64,000 nucleotides of DNA from Aphrophora alni. Taxonomy: Eukaryota > Arthropoda > Insecta > Hemiptera > Aphrophoridae. The notes beneath the pieces were generated by a model. It ran no database searches and had not been told where the DNA came from. It saw only the letters and a program-made list of their open reading frames with translations. This document shows positions 44,671-58,266 of this stretch, in pieces (the first letter of the stretch is position 1; each line of letters opens with the position of its first letter). Location of the stretch: the NCBI GenBank assembly GCA_963513935.1, contig OY740765.1:69846253-69910252 (forward strand), in the 5' to 3' direction. The position numbers were made by a program, and so were the translations under genes.

Positions 44671-45579
44671 AAGAGAATCCTAATGTTATTAAATAACTAA
44701 CCAAAGGAATGGGATGGTTTTGATAAATTGTGTTTATTTAATGTTTTATTACATTTATATGTACATACATATAAATGATTAATTGTAATGATTTTATATT
44801 TGTTTAAATTTATACTTGTTCTTTATATATATTTGTTTCTACAAGCACATATTGAAATTTTTAGGGTAAGTTTTGTGTTACTTAAACTACATTTTAAAAA
44901 TAAATACTATAATTTGAAGTGTTTGCCGTGGGGTGCAACTCATTATTTTCAAGTTATAGCCTCTGTAATACTTCATTGAAAAAGAAATTTTTTAGACAAG
45001 AAAAATGGCATAAAGAGAAGTTTTATATGAAAAACCTAACTGAAATGGTGGCCAAACTCTGTACACATAATTACATTATTGGCACCATTTTACATAAGTG
45101 CTTAATCCCAAAAAAAATGATTTAATCAAAGTCTTAGCCTTTTGATTTCCTTCATAGAAATAATGTTGAAAAGGTCTAAACATAATAATGGTCAAATTAA
45201 TTTGTTGAGATTAAGTGTTTAAATTAAATTGTGGCAATAATGTAATTAGGCATCATTTCTGTTAGAGTTGTATAAAATTTTCTTTAAACTATTTTTCCCA
45301 TATAAAAAAAAGAACTTTTCAATAAGGTGGTACTCGATAGGGATTACCATTGAATATGATAAGTTACACCTTATAGTACCCCGAACCCCCTCCCCGCAAA
45401 ATGGGCAAACATTTCATCTTCATTTTAAATGTAGTTTACATAACCCAAAACACACCTTGAAAGTTTCAAAATTGATTTTGAATGGTTAAAAACATATACA
45501 TAAAGATATCTCTGAGATATTTCAGACACTGGGTATGAAAGTGATAACGTTCAATGTTAGGCTATCTTGTATTTTTCAG
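44671..45579. other. 3' end of the large Kank intron
   Basis: No repeat or coding signal was recognised other than the acceptor TTGTATTTTTCAG just before 45580. Confidence 0.5.
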
Positions 45580-45760
45580 GTTCCTCAAGAACATGAAGAA
45601 ACTTGGAGTAGGCTAGACAACACTAACTCCATATCACGACCTCCACAGTCATCTGAAACAGTTAGAGATGATCTTCAAAAAGCAGTATTGGACTTTGAGG
45701 AGACATTTCAGAGATCAACTCGACAAAATGAGAGCCATTGTTTAAGAGAAAACATTAATT
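45580..45760 (+). CDS. Kank: Kank exon downstream of the KN-motif exon
   Basis: 181 nt between a strong polypyrimidine acceptor (TATTTTTCAG|) and a donor (AATT|GTAAGA). It is open in the frame set by the phase-0 donor at 19896: it begins V-P-Q-E-H-E-E-T-W and includes L-Q-K-A-V-L-D-F-E-E-T-F-Q-R-S, a charged, helical stretch fitting the region between the KN motif and the coiled coil of Kank proteins. It ends in phase 1, so a further 3' exon is required but was not found before 64000. Assignment to Kank rests on the phase match, strand, spacing and composition, and is therefore less certain than the first exon. Confidence 0.65.
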
Positions 45761-45954
45761 GTAAGACTACAATCATATTCAATTTGGTTAATTACATTTT
45801 AGTATCAAATTAACTTGCAAATTAATCAAACTTATCTTATTATTCTAATCATAACAGCGGTGAATAAACATAACTGTTTTGTAATGACCTGAAAACTATG
45901 GGAAACCACTCATAACTGTGGTGACTAATAATAACATAATTATGCTAATATATA
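45761..45954. other. Intron, nothing recognised
   Basis: Short AT-rich stretch between the Kank donor and the mariner-like element. Confidence 0.5.
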
Positions 45955-47065
45955 GAGAGTGTATCAAAAAGGACATTACAACTATAGAAACATGTAGACA
46001 TTTATTCAAATAACTTAAATAACTAGTGTTACTTTAAAGTTTTCATTAAAAAATCATTTTAGTTGGATGTGACTACCATTTTTGATATGGCACACATCCT
46101 ACCTGACATCAACTTTTTGCTAAACTCGAGCCAATATATAAGGTGTCCCTTCTGAGCTGTGTTGAAAATTGGAGTTTTTACAGCTCAGAGAGATCGGCAA
46201 GTATGTATAGAACATACACTTGATCTTTAATGAAAAAACATTTGAAAAATGGAGAGGAGTAAAATCAGTGAGCGATTCGGACATGCAATTAGCTCTGTAT
46301 GACCAATCCACTAACCTAGGAATCGCTTACTTCTGCGCGAAAGTGAGGTAGAGAGAGCCTGGTCTTACTGGTAGTGAAGGAGTCCATCTTGGTCATCTTC
46401 ATTTATCTGTGGAATGAGAAAATTTTCAAGTATATCCAGATATGTGATACCATTTATGGTTTTATCTAAGAAAAAAAAACGGGCCATACACTTTATATTT
46501 TCTGAGAGCACAATAAACATTCACTTTTGGATTATCACGAACATGGTCCAAATATGCGTATAAATTTTTACTGCCCCAGATTTTGTAGTTGTGGGAAATT
46601 ATCTTACCACTGATGTGAAATGTAGACTCATTGTTAAAAATTATGTTGTTCAGGAAGGTCTCTTCGTTTCCTTTTCGATCCAACATTTCTGCACAGAATC
46701 GTTGATGAGCAACTTTATCTATATCAATAAGTTGTTACACATGTGTACTCTTACATACTCTACAAAATTTTGGTGCCAAAAGTAAATTGTGAGCATATTG
46801 AGTACGAAAATTTCATTGAACTGTAGTTGCAGACTTCATTTTATGAAATAAAAACAAACAGCGATCATGTTCAGCACCAGTGAAAATAGCCAGTTTTAAC
46901 TGCAACACAGGTTGCACTTCTGGTGACTGCATTTGCTACTACGGCACTAGTGAGTCTAACTTGATATGTTTTGCTTTAAAATGATATCTGAACCGATTCG
47001 GTGGAATATCTGAATAAATTTCTACATACATTCAAAGTTATAAAGTCCTTTTTTGAAACACCCTA
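45955..47065 (-). mobile_element. Mariner-like element, about 1.1 kb, with long inverted repeats
   Basis: The left end (from about 45955, GTGTATCAAAAAGGACATTA) matches the right end (to about 47064) in inverted orientation (GTGTTTCAAAAAAGGACTTT) over about 54 bp, to the TTTATTCA block. TA dinucleotides lie at both flanks. Size and coding content fit a mariner-type transposon. Confidence 0.8.
46380..46800 (-). pseudogene. Mariner-like transposase remnant
   Basis: Frame 46686-46462 reads F-L-N-N-I-I-F-N-N-E-S-T-F-H-I-S-G, then I-W-G-S-K-N and P-K-V-N-V-Y-C-A-L. This is the second catalytic block of a mariner-type DDE/D transposase, but Asn stands where the catalytic Asp is expected before E-S-T-F. 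Upstream, R-F-C-A-E-M-L-D-R-K (about 46710-46672) is also family-like. The N-terminal DNA-binding part and the last catalytic residue were not recognised. Confidence 0.75.
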
Positions 47066-49479
47066 ATTATATACTGTATAGTATATTTTGTATACATAAA
47101 TATTGAGGTCAAGTTTTATTCTATCAAACATATTTTGTATGTTATATATACTCACACATATAAAATTATATACTAATGAACAAAAATCAATTTTAAGATT
47201 CTTGTTAATGTATACATCTTGGTCTCTCTTATTTCTTCAACAATTTTAGTCTTTAGTAATTGGTAAAAACCAAACAATATAAACTATAGTGCTGTCATTT
47301 ATGGTAGTTTTTTTTTAAATATGGCGTATAGGTTCCAATAAATTTTATTGAAATATGAAGGATTATGATCAAAACCGTTGTGTAAAATTTCAAGTAAAAG
47401 AAAGATATATTCATTAATTAGCAAAACAAAAATACAAAAATAAATCTTGCTACCGCTATTAAAATTTCAATTTCAATTAATTACTCGATATTTGTAATCC
47501 TGAATATTACAAAAGCCTGAATTTGTGATCAGTAGCTTTTGAACTTAAAGCCTCATTTATTTTAGTAGAAATAAGTGAGGCTCTAAGTTCAAAAGCTAAA
47601 ATACTTTGAGAGATAGACTATGAATGTGGTACTTCCACAGTTGATTGAAAGCCTAACAGCATTCTGGTAATAAATCATTTCAGCATTCTTCTTTTCCAAG
47701 TTTTAATAAAATGTTGATTAACCTATTTAATTTTTTTTTTAATAAAACAATTTAATGGTTTACATTTATTATACATTTTACTGGTGACTAAGTTATAACA
47801 TTTCAGAAGCTTTTCTTTTCACAATATTTATCAACTTTAATAATACATTCATTATTTTATAAAAATAATAATTAAATATCTGTTTAGAATATTTAGTACA
47901 CTGATGTTCTATGGTTTGTTGTTTTTTTTTATAATTGATACAATTCCGTGAGGACCACAACATCATGTGTGAATATGTGTAAACATGAGGTGTGTGGAGA
48001 GGAAAATTTAAGGGGCAAATTTAGTGGAATAATGTTTTAGATATTTCCAGAGTGCCAAGAGGAGATAAAAATGCATTACCTGTAGGTCATTGATAGTGGA
48101 AATTAATATTGTTTAAACAACTATTAATCATAAATAAGAAAATAAATTACTTACAATTTTCCAAATGAGTTCGCTTATTGTTTGATGTTGAAATACTAAG
48201 AAGTGCCAAGAAGGAAGTCAGAGTACAAGATCAAAGATCAAGTTGCCCTTCAAGTTCAAATCGCAACCTAAGTACTTCTTACACAATAAATATAATTGTA
48301 CAAAGTTAGTTAAAAAAGTATTCAAACTAAATAACAGGAAATTATTTAATTAATAGAAAACACATAACGTAGGATTCATCAAGAGCGGTAACAGCAGAAA
48401 AAATATATACACATTTATTAACTCAGAAAGAACAGAAAACATACTGACTTTTTACCTTATCAAGGACTAAAGTAGAACTAATCAGTTGAACTTCAATGCA
48501 TTTTCTGTCAGTTAATATGTTCACTGCTACTAGACATATTTTGACCTATTCATGACATGCCACCTGATGCAATTTGTGACAAGAAACATTAGTTTTCACA
48601 TGATCTTAATTCAATGAACATATGCTTTATCCATCTAAAAGATATGGTGTTGCATTCCAAAATCATAGTCCATAGGGATAAACATGGTGGACGAATATAA
48701 ACCCTCTACAAGAAAAAGGTATTTGAAGAACCAAAAAAAACTTAGTTTTATAACAATAGTAGACATTGAACATGATTTATAAATGTAAGCACTCTATGAT
48801 ATAAATAATTAACATTGTTTAGTAACATTAACCAAATAATATTTGTAATTAATTATTCAATTTTATTTTTATTACAAAAATATTGTCTTCTAAACTAAAT
48901 TAGCTAATAAAATAAAGAGAAGTGATTAGCTAGGATAAGATAAAACCTGCCAACTAAGAGCTTTTTAAACTTAGTAGGAGGAAAATTCACATGGACAAAC
49001 AAGAGCTCACAATCTCAAACCATGTACACATCACTTCAGCCCAGTACAAATTTTAGATTAACAGCTCTTTTTTCCACAGTACCATAGACAAGAGAGTATA
49101 CCCAAATTGCCAGCTGAGGTGATATATTCTGCTAATAGTTTTCACGTTAGTTCAACTGACTAATCATAGGTAGGGCTACTTGAGTATTACTACTAAGCAG
49201 GTAGCATGTTGCAGCAATGGAGCTAAGAATCAGTGAAAGAAAAAACTAAATAATGGGGCTGAGAATCAATAGAAAAATATTAGATACGACCTATGTCTTT
49301 CCTTTTTTATTATTTGATAAGAATAATTCAGGTATACTTTTTTTTTGTTATTGTAATAAGAACATATGAACTATAGTACTTCATCTGGTTTGAGATGATT
49401 GTTTTATATTTTATCACAAATATGTAAAACATTATTATGTGTTGGATCAAAAACTATGTTGTTTTTTTTTAGCTAAAAT
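47066..49479. other. Non-coding, nothing recognised apart from the hairpin at 47534
   Basis: AT-rich sequence with no open frame of note and no named repeat. Confidence 0.5.
47534..47597. repeat. Short hairpin
   Basis: AGCTTTTGAACTTAAAGCC and its inverted counterpart GGCTCTAAGTTCAAAAGCT pair over about 19 bp with one mismatch, around a loop of about 25 bases. Function unknown. Confidence 0.75.
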
Positions 49480-49880
49480 ATCAATTTTGAAATCACCTAC
49501 GCCCAAAAATTTGATATATTTATATAGTATAGTATTTATGTGTTCAATACTCTACATCCCAAACGAGTTGGCTGATTTTTATGAAATTTGGTATTTGGGC
49601 ATTCTTAGCCATATCTCATGACTTTTTTATTGTTTAAGATAACTGAAAACTTGGGAGTAGTTGCCAAAATCGGGTTTAATGATTAAAATCAATGCTATGG
49701 ATAGCCAATAGTGTTAAAAACTACATTTCAAATATGACCTACATTTCTTTTTGTAAATAACTTTTTTCCTGCAGTGTTCTACAGCCGAAACGAAATTTTG
49801 ATGAAACATGGACATTAATGACCCAAACCAGTATGCAAATTGCTAATATAAGAAAATTCCTGTATAGGATTAATTGGGAA
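49480..49880. repeat. Two-unit degenerate repeat
   Basis: About 49535-49640 and 49770-49870 share a pattern CTACA(T/G)CC(C/G)AAACGA...TTT(T/G)AT(G/-)AAA, then ATT(C/A)TTAGCC or similar. Strongly diverged; similar in style to the repeat at 42.9-43.1 kb. Confidence 0.4.
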
Positions 49881-51394
49881 AAAAAGAAAATGAATCTTAA
49901 TTGCTATCTTTAAAAAGCTAAATAAAATACAGTTTATGCTCTATGCCATTTATGAACCAGCTAAGGTAATAAAAATGCAAAAGTTATATCAAATTCCAAC
50001 TAAGTTAAATATAATATGAATTATCATACACAGTAACTAGTGTCATTGTCATTATTTTTATTATACAGATTTCCACTAAATCCCTGAATGGTTAAACAAC
50101 TTTTAAAATAGGAAAGTAATAAAACTGATATCTTGGTCCGATATAAAATACTGGCTGGTCAAAATTCTAAACAAGTTGATGGACAACATCATGGTATTTA
50201 CTCAGGCCAATCATAAAATGTAATACAAAAAGATCCTCTAAATATAATGTCACCCAAAAGTTGGTCTCTTGGACCTTGAAATCTTAAATTGTATTGGTAG
50301 ATCAAGAACTCTTACCCAGTTTATGTAGCATAGGGTAAGTTTGTTTGAAACAGTTGTTACACAGGTTTTATAAACTTTGTAATTGTGTTTATCAATACTT
50401 TTTTATGTTGGCTATATTATTAAACAATCTCCACTTGCATCGCTTATGTCAGTGTCTTGGCCCTAGCGGACATCAAAGCTGTACATATTTGAAGAAGCTT
50501 CCACTCGCTACACTCAACCCTGCTAGATCTCGTAATAATACGAATACCACATTTTCTTGAGAGGTCAGGATTGAAAGTAATATTTTCCACAATAACTTTG
50601 CTATTTGTTGTGGTTGTTACCATTACAAATAGAATTTAAATCATTACATTATTCAACACACCTTACTACAAACACATACTGAGTGTATGTAGATCTTGGT
50701 TAATAGCTACTGTGTATCTAGTTAAATCTGAGAGTAAGGGTAAGAGTGGATCAGTAGCTGGTTTATAACAATTAAGAGACAATTAGTATAAACCAGATCA
50801 TATGGATTTTGTTATTTAAGGGTAAACAAAAGTAATGCAAAAGGATTTATCAAAATCCATCCACTAACCTGAATTCCCACAGAGTCAGTTTTCATTGCTT
50901 ACAGACTGGACTAAGTGATATTATTTACGTGTTTAAAACTTATCAGTCCATATAATATAAGTTTTGGTTTAAGGCTATAATAGTAATTACCCTGGTTTTT
51001 AGGTTATATTACCAACATCATATACTGTATTAGAACATCATGATAAAGAACTGTCATATTAGCATCAGTTGGATACTGATTGTAAAGCATCATAAAATTT
51101 GTGACCTTGCATAACATATAGAAATAAAGCTACTATTAAAAAAACAAGTGGCCACTATTTTAAAATTTACTACCCAATTTTCCTCTAACTACCATCATAT
51201 TATGCATTAGGTATTTGTACTAACTGGTCTATATTTGGTGTCAATCAGATTACTTGATTTCTAGTAAACTTGTTTCCTGGATATGTAGGATTTTTAATTA
51301 TAGGTCAATAATATTTTCACTCAGACATAAAATTTTTTCCCCACACTGAACTAATTTTTGAACTTGCATGTTGCTTGGCTAAATATAATGATAC
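49881..51394. other. Non-coding, nothing recognised
   Basis: No domain or repeat identified. The frame at 50345-50560 lacks a known motif. Confidence 0.5.
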
Positions 51395-51395
51395 C

Positions 51396-51560
<165 letters not shown>

Positions 51561-53750
51561 ATCTCCACCTGTTGGCACCCCATATATATTTTTTAATTTA
51601 AGATCTTTGTCGTTCACTAATTAAGTGACAAGTTGTAATATAAAAAATTCCAATTTCAACTAGCATGTTAATATTTGTCACAAAAAAAAATACATGTTAT
51701 CATTGAAAATTTTAAGAAATGTTTAAAACATGCGAAAAATACCCATGCAGACAAAGATTGTTATAAATTGGGAACTACTGAACAAATTTTAATCAACACA
51801 TTGTAATAATTTTAATCTTTCCTACTGTTCTAGAAAAAAAATTAATATTTTGATTTAATTTGAATTTAATCTTATTATGTTAGACGCCTGTCTGTAAAGA
51901 AGTACAGACACTTTATTTAAAAAATAAAAACTCCAGAATCATGAATTCTGACAGGAAAATATACTTACACTATGAAAGAAACCACAGGTTATCTAAAATA
52001 CATACATTTTATGGTTAAAAGTTTAAGTCAATCTTCTGAAAAGAAAACATATATTTATACATATAATATTATTCATTATATGATTCTATAATATAACAAT
52101 TGTTTAAAAGTTCTTTTCTGTCTCGTTACTTATTTTTTATTAATTATGGGAAAATTGATTTTATTCATGCACAAAGTTCATAGTCTATTTTTATATCCAC
52201 TGACCGTGGTTGAAAGTCAATGGTTGAATAATTTATAATAATACAGATTTCTCAAATATAAATGTTTATGATTTCTATTAGAGTGTTTTACTTAATAAGT
52301 TTTTCTATGTATTGATGAGTTTATGATCAAAATGTACATTGTACAGTATATGCATTTGATATCAATAAACGCTATCACTGGATTTATTATAGTTCAAGCT
52401 AAAAAACTATATTAACTGAAACAGCTCTTTGATCGAGGCGTCGCTCTCTTGAAGGGAAGCGAAGTTTTAGGCGATGAGCCAAATGAGAAGTTCTGTATCG
52501 ACAGAGAAAAAGTTAAATATGACTTCCCTCGTCAATGGTAGTAGAGCATGTGCTGTCTCCAAAATTTTAACTAATCTCCTCTATACTTAAAGGATTCCCA
52601 TTGATTACCTTTTTAGCCAATTACAAATGTTAGATTCACTCTTTCTACCAATGACCAAACTAACACTGCACTGCGTTTAACACATTTTTGCAACATAATT
52701 ATTTTTACAAATTTTATATAAAAAATAATTAAATGTAATATTTTCATATTATAATTATTATCTAAGATATTTTTCATCCATACAACACAATCACTCGTTA
52801 TTCTGCAACATTAACCAATTTTGAAATCTTGTCCGTCTGGCCATACTTCATCCGATACGTGATAGTGACAGCTGTATGGCGTAAGTCATATTTAGCTACA
52901 CCTCACTTACCGAATAAACTACTAACCCGACCCAAATACACAAACAATCTGAACATTTACAACATAGACTAAAACTTAACCATTAATTTTAATGTACCAA
53001 CTACAACGAAAAAACTCTACCTTTGTTTAGAGTCAGACTAATTACGCCCCCTAACTTTTACTTATACGTAATAGTCTCGAATCCTGAGATTTTTCGCCTA
53101 CAGGATTCGTTCTCGCGTGACAAAAAGAATAAATTATCCAATCCACTGGAAGTTTTTGGCTTACTATTTTTTTTTCTGGCCTGGATTGAATAACTTCTTC
53201 GATAATTTGAGTTGCCCCAAATTACCGGTACCCCCCTTTTTTACTTATGACTTCCAGTATTTGTATTTACAATTACCCTATTTCTCAGGGAGAACACGAA
53301 TTTACTTTATTTTTCTAATTTTAACCTCGTAGGTGCGTGTCCTTGGGAATACCTCTTTGATACACTATATTTTACCTTATTATTATAATGAGACCTGAAA
53401 ATATAACAGACAATTGTGTGACCAATTCTAAATAAGACACAGTTTCAGTTAATATTGAAAATTAATTATTTTAATTAAACTTGAAAAACAAATTGAAATA
53501 ATCTTCTTGACACAAGTCAACAAACAAAATTCAAAAACAATTTTCTGTAATTAAATTTAACCAATAACAACTAAAAATATTTCTCTTTTTCTAGCAGAAG
53601 GCACTCTTTTGTAACTTTATTGGAAATTTATATATATAAAGATTTCTATCTATACATGAATTTAAAATTATTTAGTTTAACAAATTTATTTATATATATA
53701 AGAAAATTATCTCAGGAAAATCAGTAATTGTTTAATGTTGGGCCAATTTT
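51561..53750. other. Non-coding, nothing recognised
   Basis: AT-rich. A higher-GC patch at 52430-52560 and another at 52830-53110 have no recognisable coding content or repeat partner in the window. Confidence 0.45.
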
Positions 53751-55599
53751 GCCCTTTAAAAAAGGAAATTTGGATTATTCTCAGACCTTGACCACCGTGT
53801 TGAATATCCTAAGTCCTGGGATGCTGCTGGTCCTCTGGTGTCTGGTTGGTTGTTGTTAGAGATTACAGATGTCTCATTTCCCGTCCATGGAGTTTAGAAG
53901 GCTGGCTGGTTGGTTGGAATCTATCACCTCCTAACACTCTCGCTGACGCTTTTTATTACTTTTGCATAGTAACACTTACACTTTTTTACTTAAAATTTTG
54001 AATCGGCAATCTGGCATAGCCACCCCTGGCACTTCTTAAACCAATTTTTGATGAGAGACCTCGATGAGATTTGTGCGGCTCTTTTTATAGCCTAAAACTA
54101 TCGTATATCGATACCAATTTTTCTCCCTCACTGGACCGATACGATAGTTCTATTTATAGTGTCTTTTAATGCAATTTTCCTAATTAATTTTGGTGTAGGT
54201 GATTTAGTTAATTATTATTACTTTATTTATTATGTTTACTGTTTTTTAATTGTCTTTTTTAATTACTTTGCTCTAATTAATCTTTTAATCTATTTCTGCT
54301 GGAGGTTGGTATGATGTCTCCGCCCACAACTACATCACTTATCCTTGAACATTTCGACCCTACAACCCGTAACTTGCCGATGTAAAAATCTTCATTGTTT
54401 TCTCCTAATTGTCTTATAACACTTTTCCTAATGATTTTTTAGTTTTTACGTAACCGGTGTTCTGTAGTTCTCGACCGCGGCAATTTCCCGCACTTTGAAT
54501 GACATTTGTCGGACCATTAGTTCGCCTTTAATCGTTTACATAACAATTTACGTATTTTACAGTTTTCAATTTTCACACTTTTAAAGTTATTGTTTTAAAA
54601 CTTTGTCACTTTGTTTACTCCGTGATTTCAACGCACTAGCCGGAATAACGGAACTCTGCGACTTTCCGTAGTGATGTAATTCAGCACGTCTTTTCACACC
54701 TTTGGGTTTGGGGGTTATTTACTTACTGATTCTCCTGAAATTTACACATCTCTTAGATATCATGTTTTTAATCCTTTTTCCAAAATTTCAACTTCTCATC
54801 TTTTTTCATTTTCACACGAAAGCATGAAAACCATAACTCTTTTGTTTTAATTACTTTTCAGTTTTTAATTACTAATTATGATACAACTTTATTTATTTAA
54901 TTGACTCTATACAATCCTTTTCTCAAAATTCATTTTTATTTACTTTTATTAACTCTTACAGTTATGCTTTTCTGCTAACTTTTTTAATATTAACTTTTTT
55001 CAAATTTTGCCAAGAATATTTATATCTTAAAATTACATTTTATTTCCAGAAATAACAAGGTTTTTTATTTTTTATTAATTTTGAGAATTTTTAAATTCTT
55101 CATTTAAATATGCCGTAGCGCCTGTTAGTTAATATGAAATAACAGTACTAGATCTGTATTGCATACAACTTGTATTACAACTACCTATCCTTATACATTA
55201 TTATTTCACATTTTCAAAATTCATAAAAAATGATTTTTCAATCCAAAATCTGCCGACATAGGAATTTACTGTTAGAACAAGCCGGCAGGAGTTGACCTTG
55301 GACCATTTCATAGTTCAATCCTGCCGACCGGCTATAATCAGTAAAAAGCTCTACAAAACATCCAAGCCTTGCATTAGGATTATTTTTTGATATTTTTCTT
55401 TTTTGACCAAAATATAATCCCATACAACGAATTTCCGTTGTACAACATAGGAAAAACCACATGAAAATCGGAATGTATTCTAGAGTCGTGAGCTTACAAA
55501 CAGACAGTTGAATTTTATATAAGTATAAATATACGAAGAAATTTGGCAATGGATGTCTTACGTACAAATAAAAAGAAATTCTTAAAAACATGTGAAAAC
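53751..55599. other. Unassigned sequence, possibly part of an unidentified element
   Basis: 53760-54120 has a different composition from its flanks (many GGCTGG/TGGTTGG motifs near 53850-53920). 54300-54700 is richer in CG dinucleotides. No terminal repeats, coding motifs or partner copies were found, so I do not name an element. Near 55415-55440 the near-palindrome CATACAACGAATTTCCGTTG resembles 22218-22237. Confidence 0.35.
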
Positions 55600-56400
55600 A
55601 CTTTGTTTTCTGTCTGTTGATCCATTTGTGTTTTATAAAAACAAATTTAAAACTTCAAAATTGGATGCGATAGTGAGTTTTGATTCTGTATAAACATTAT
55701 TTATGTAACCTTTTAACAGTAAACTCAAAACCAAGTCTTTATTTTGTATGTTTGAAAAATGGCAGCAGCTAAAAATGTTTAATGCTGAATGTTTCGAAAA
55801 CGAATAACTTTACAGAAGATTTACAAAAGAAAATATTTTGGTCTTTTAACGATATAATCGATGATATTTATTTTTAATTTGACCCAAAGGGTAACAAAGT
55901 TATCGATACAATTATTTTTTGGGTAATTGACTACCCAGAAGTTTAGATATATTAATTTTTCCTGAAGTATAACATGTATTAATTTAATAATAATAACAAA
56001 TAACATAAACTTGTAGGTGTTGTATTCAATTACCAAGATATACAAAATAGACTTTTTATCAATAATAAGGTTATCCTTTGACTTACAATAAAACTGAAGA
56101 TATCATCTTAGTTGCCGTTAGAAGAGCAAAATATTTGATTACATGTACATATTTTATAAAGTTAATAGTTTCATAACTAAATATTTTAAGCGAATGCCAT
56201 TTTTAAAATATACAAAATAAATTCTTTGTGTTTGCTATACTGTTATATAAATACATGAAAAATCTGTAATACCGAACTGAACTCAAAATATGATTTATCA
56301 AAAGTAACAAATTAATATTTATTAAATACAAAGTGTCAGACAAACGGAAAATATGCTTTTTTGGACTATGTTTATAGAAACTTTTTTCTTATTTTAATGT
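55600..56400. mobile_element. Foldback element of the GCCATTTT family
   Basis: AAGTCTTTATTTTGTATGTT with AAAAATGGC at about 55733-55765 is inverted relative to GCCATTTTTAAAATATACAA with ATAAATTCTTT at about 56197-56235. The outer parts are less conserved. Core sequence and layout match the foldback at 1154-1670. Confidence 0.6.
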
Positions 56401-57449
56401 AAAGAATTTACTCCCAAAATTTTCCCTTGTATTTCAGAACAAAACTTGAATTTCATATCATGCAGACATTAATCAAACTAAACTAACTACCGATTATGTA
56501 TATAAACTATAATAATTAAAACTTACCATGATGTTGACAATTATCGGATGTTCAGATTGAGTGTGAAACAAGGTAATTTGTGGCCAATTAGTCAATGCGT
56601 ATATTATATAATCATATTTATTTTTCATACTGTCAATACAGAATGTCCCAGACACGCAAATCTCCTCCATTAGTGGTATGCCTTAGCTACCAAAATTTCA
56701 GATCTACCCCCCAATCCCCCCATTATTTACCTTAATACTTGTCTGTACAAATTAACCTTCTCGTTAAGGGAGAAAAATCAGAGTTATGTAGTATTGTTTT
56801 ATTACCAACCCTATTCTTTTCCCGGATAAAATTAATACTTTTTAGACATTTTAATATTTGGCCGCCAACTTAGTTTCGCTATCTTGATATTCATTCGCTT
56901 GAAAGGTCTATGAAAAACAAAAACTATGGATTTTACCATTTTATCCAAAATAGCGATAAGCCGAAAAGATAAAATTGGCAATATGTACATTATTTTTCCC
57001 CAAAAGAACTTATTAATATATCCTATAATGATATACCCACCTTCTCTAATGAACACTATTATCTATATCTTTGTATAAGTGTTAGTATTTTGTGTTATAG
57101 TGTTTTTTTCTTTTTATTATGAGTATTTTCTTCTTTTAGTTTTTGGATTTCTAAATTATTTGAGACCTCCTCAGTTTCTATGGTACTTCTTCGATATCTT
57201 ATGTGGCAGAGGCACTTATATCACAGATACAGTATAAGTAAAATAATAAAAAACATAATTTCTTTACTTTTTAAAATACATTTTTCGCCTTCTGCTTTTC
57301 ACAAATTGTTAAAACATTTTTTAAATACTATTACTTTTAATACTTGATCACTTTTATAATAAGTCCTTTATCTTCATCATTGTCAGCAAATGCATTAATA
57401 TACACTTTTAATTCATCTAAAAATTTTGGTTTATGACTATCTTCAAATC
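56401..57449. other. Non-coding, nothing recognised
   Basis: Includes a C10 run at about 57450-57461. The frame 56832-57056 has no known domain. Confidence 0.45.
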
Positions 57450-57960
57450 TCCCCCCCCCCCCATAATGGTCTATAACAGTGAGATCAGGTGATTTAGGAC
57501 TCTATGAATACATCTTCTCTTTTCCTAGTTATTATGTTCGGGATTAATACACGAATAATGCGGCACAGCCACATCATGTTGATAAAATATTTCATTAAAA
57601 TTTCAACATGTACTAATTGAAGTCCTGGAATGACATAATTGCATAATATTTCTAAGTAATTATCTTCAGTAACAGTGTCATCAAAAAATAGAGGTCAGTT
57701 ACTAAATTAAACTTATCCAAACAAAAACTCCTGACTGTTAGGTAGACGTTAGTGGTATTCCAGTAGGTACAGTTATTTCATCAGACTAAATTCCTTTTGG
57801 GAAAAATCTTGCTCTTTAGAAAACTTATTAAGCAATCACACATTTATACACAAGCCCTTTTATCCCATACATTTGTAAGTGCCTATCAAAGTCATCTTCA
57901 TTTAACCATGAACAATCTTTAGTCTTTTAGTATCACACTATGAACTGAACTCTTTGTAAT
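57450..57960 (-). pseudogene. Mariner-like transposase, C-terminal relic
   Basis: Minus-strand blocks in shifting frames: V-T-E-D-N-Y-L-E (about 57675-57650), Y-Q-H-D-V-A-V-P-H-Y (57583-57553) and P-K-S-P-D-L-T-V-I-D (57502-57473). They correspond to the middle, the H-D-x-A-x-P-H-Y block and the P-x-S-P-D-L block of mariner/Tc1-type transposases. Here D stays at the last catalytic position (V-I-D). The copy is too decayed to define terminal repeats. It differs from the 46 kb element. Confidence 0.68.
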
Positions 57961-58117
57961 TTTACACTCTACAGAGTAAGGCCTAGTCCCCATGCACTTT
58001 AGTCAAACTATACTAGCTGCACTTTAGTTTAAAAAAATCATTGTTATAAAATGGAAACATCCATGTATGTAATCAAATTAATGAATACACAAAATACTTT
58101 ATTTGTGCAACACGAAT

Positions 58118-58159
58118 ACAAGACGACGTTTCAATAACTAAGTCATCATCCTCAGTTGC
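58118..58159 (-). ncRNA. Hammerhead ribozyme motif, left arm
   Basis: On the minus strand: stem I GCAA/TTGT, core CTGAGGA, stem II GATGAC/GTTATT with a TTA loop, GAAA, then CGTCGTC with a minimal stem III and a GTC triplet. One extra base follows the core, as in the 12.4 and 25.0 kb copies. Stem I is only 4 bp with one G-U, so activity is less certain. Confidence 0.62.
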
Positions 58160-58226
58160 TACATGCACACAAACCTTACTAGCAGTGGACTCTGTGACTA
58201 GTGTCAGTAGGGTTTGTGTGCATGTA

Positions 58227-58266
58227 GTAGCTGAGGATAATGACTTATTTATTGAAACATCTTTAT
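58227..58266 (+). ncRNA. Degenerate hammerhead motif, right arm
   Basis: CTGAGGA (58231-58237) and GAAAC (58254-58258) are kept, but the cleavage triplet region reads ATCTTT instead of GTCGTC, so this copy is probably dead. Confidence 0.45.

Noticed and set aside
53751..54830. A solo LTR
   Set aside because: No second copy, no convincing TG...CA ends and no target duplication could be identified.
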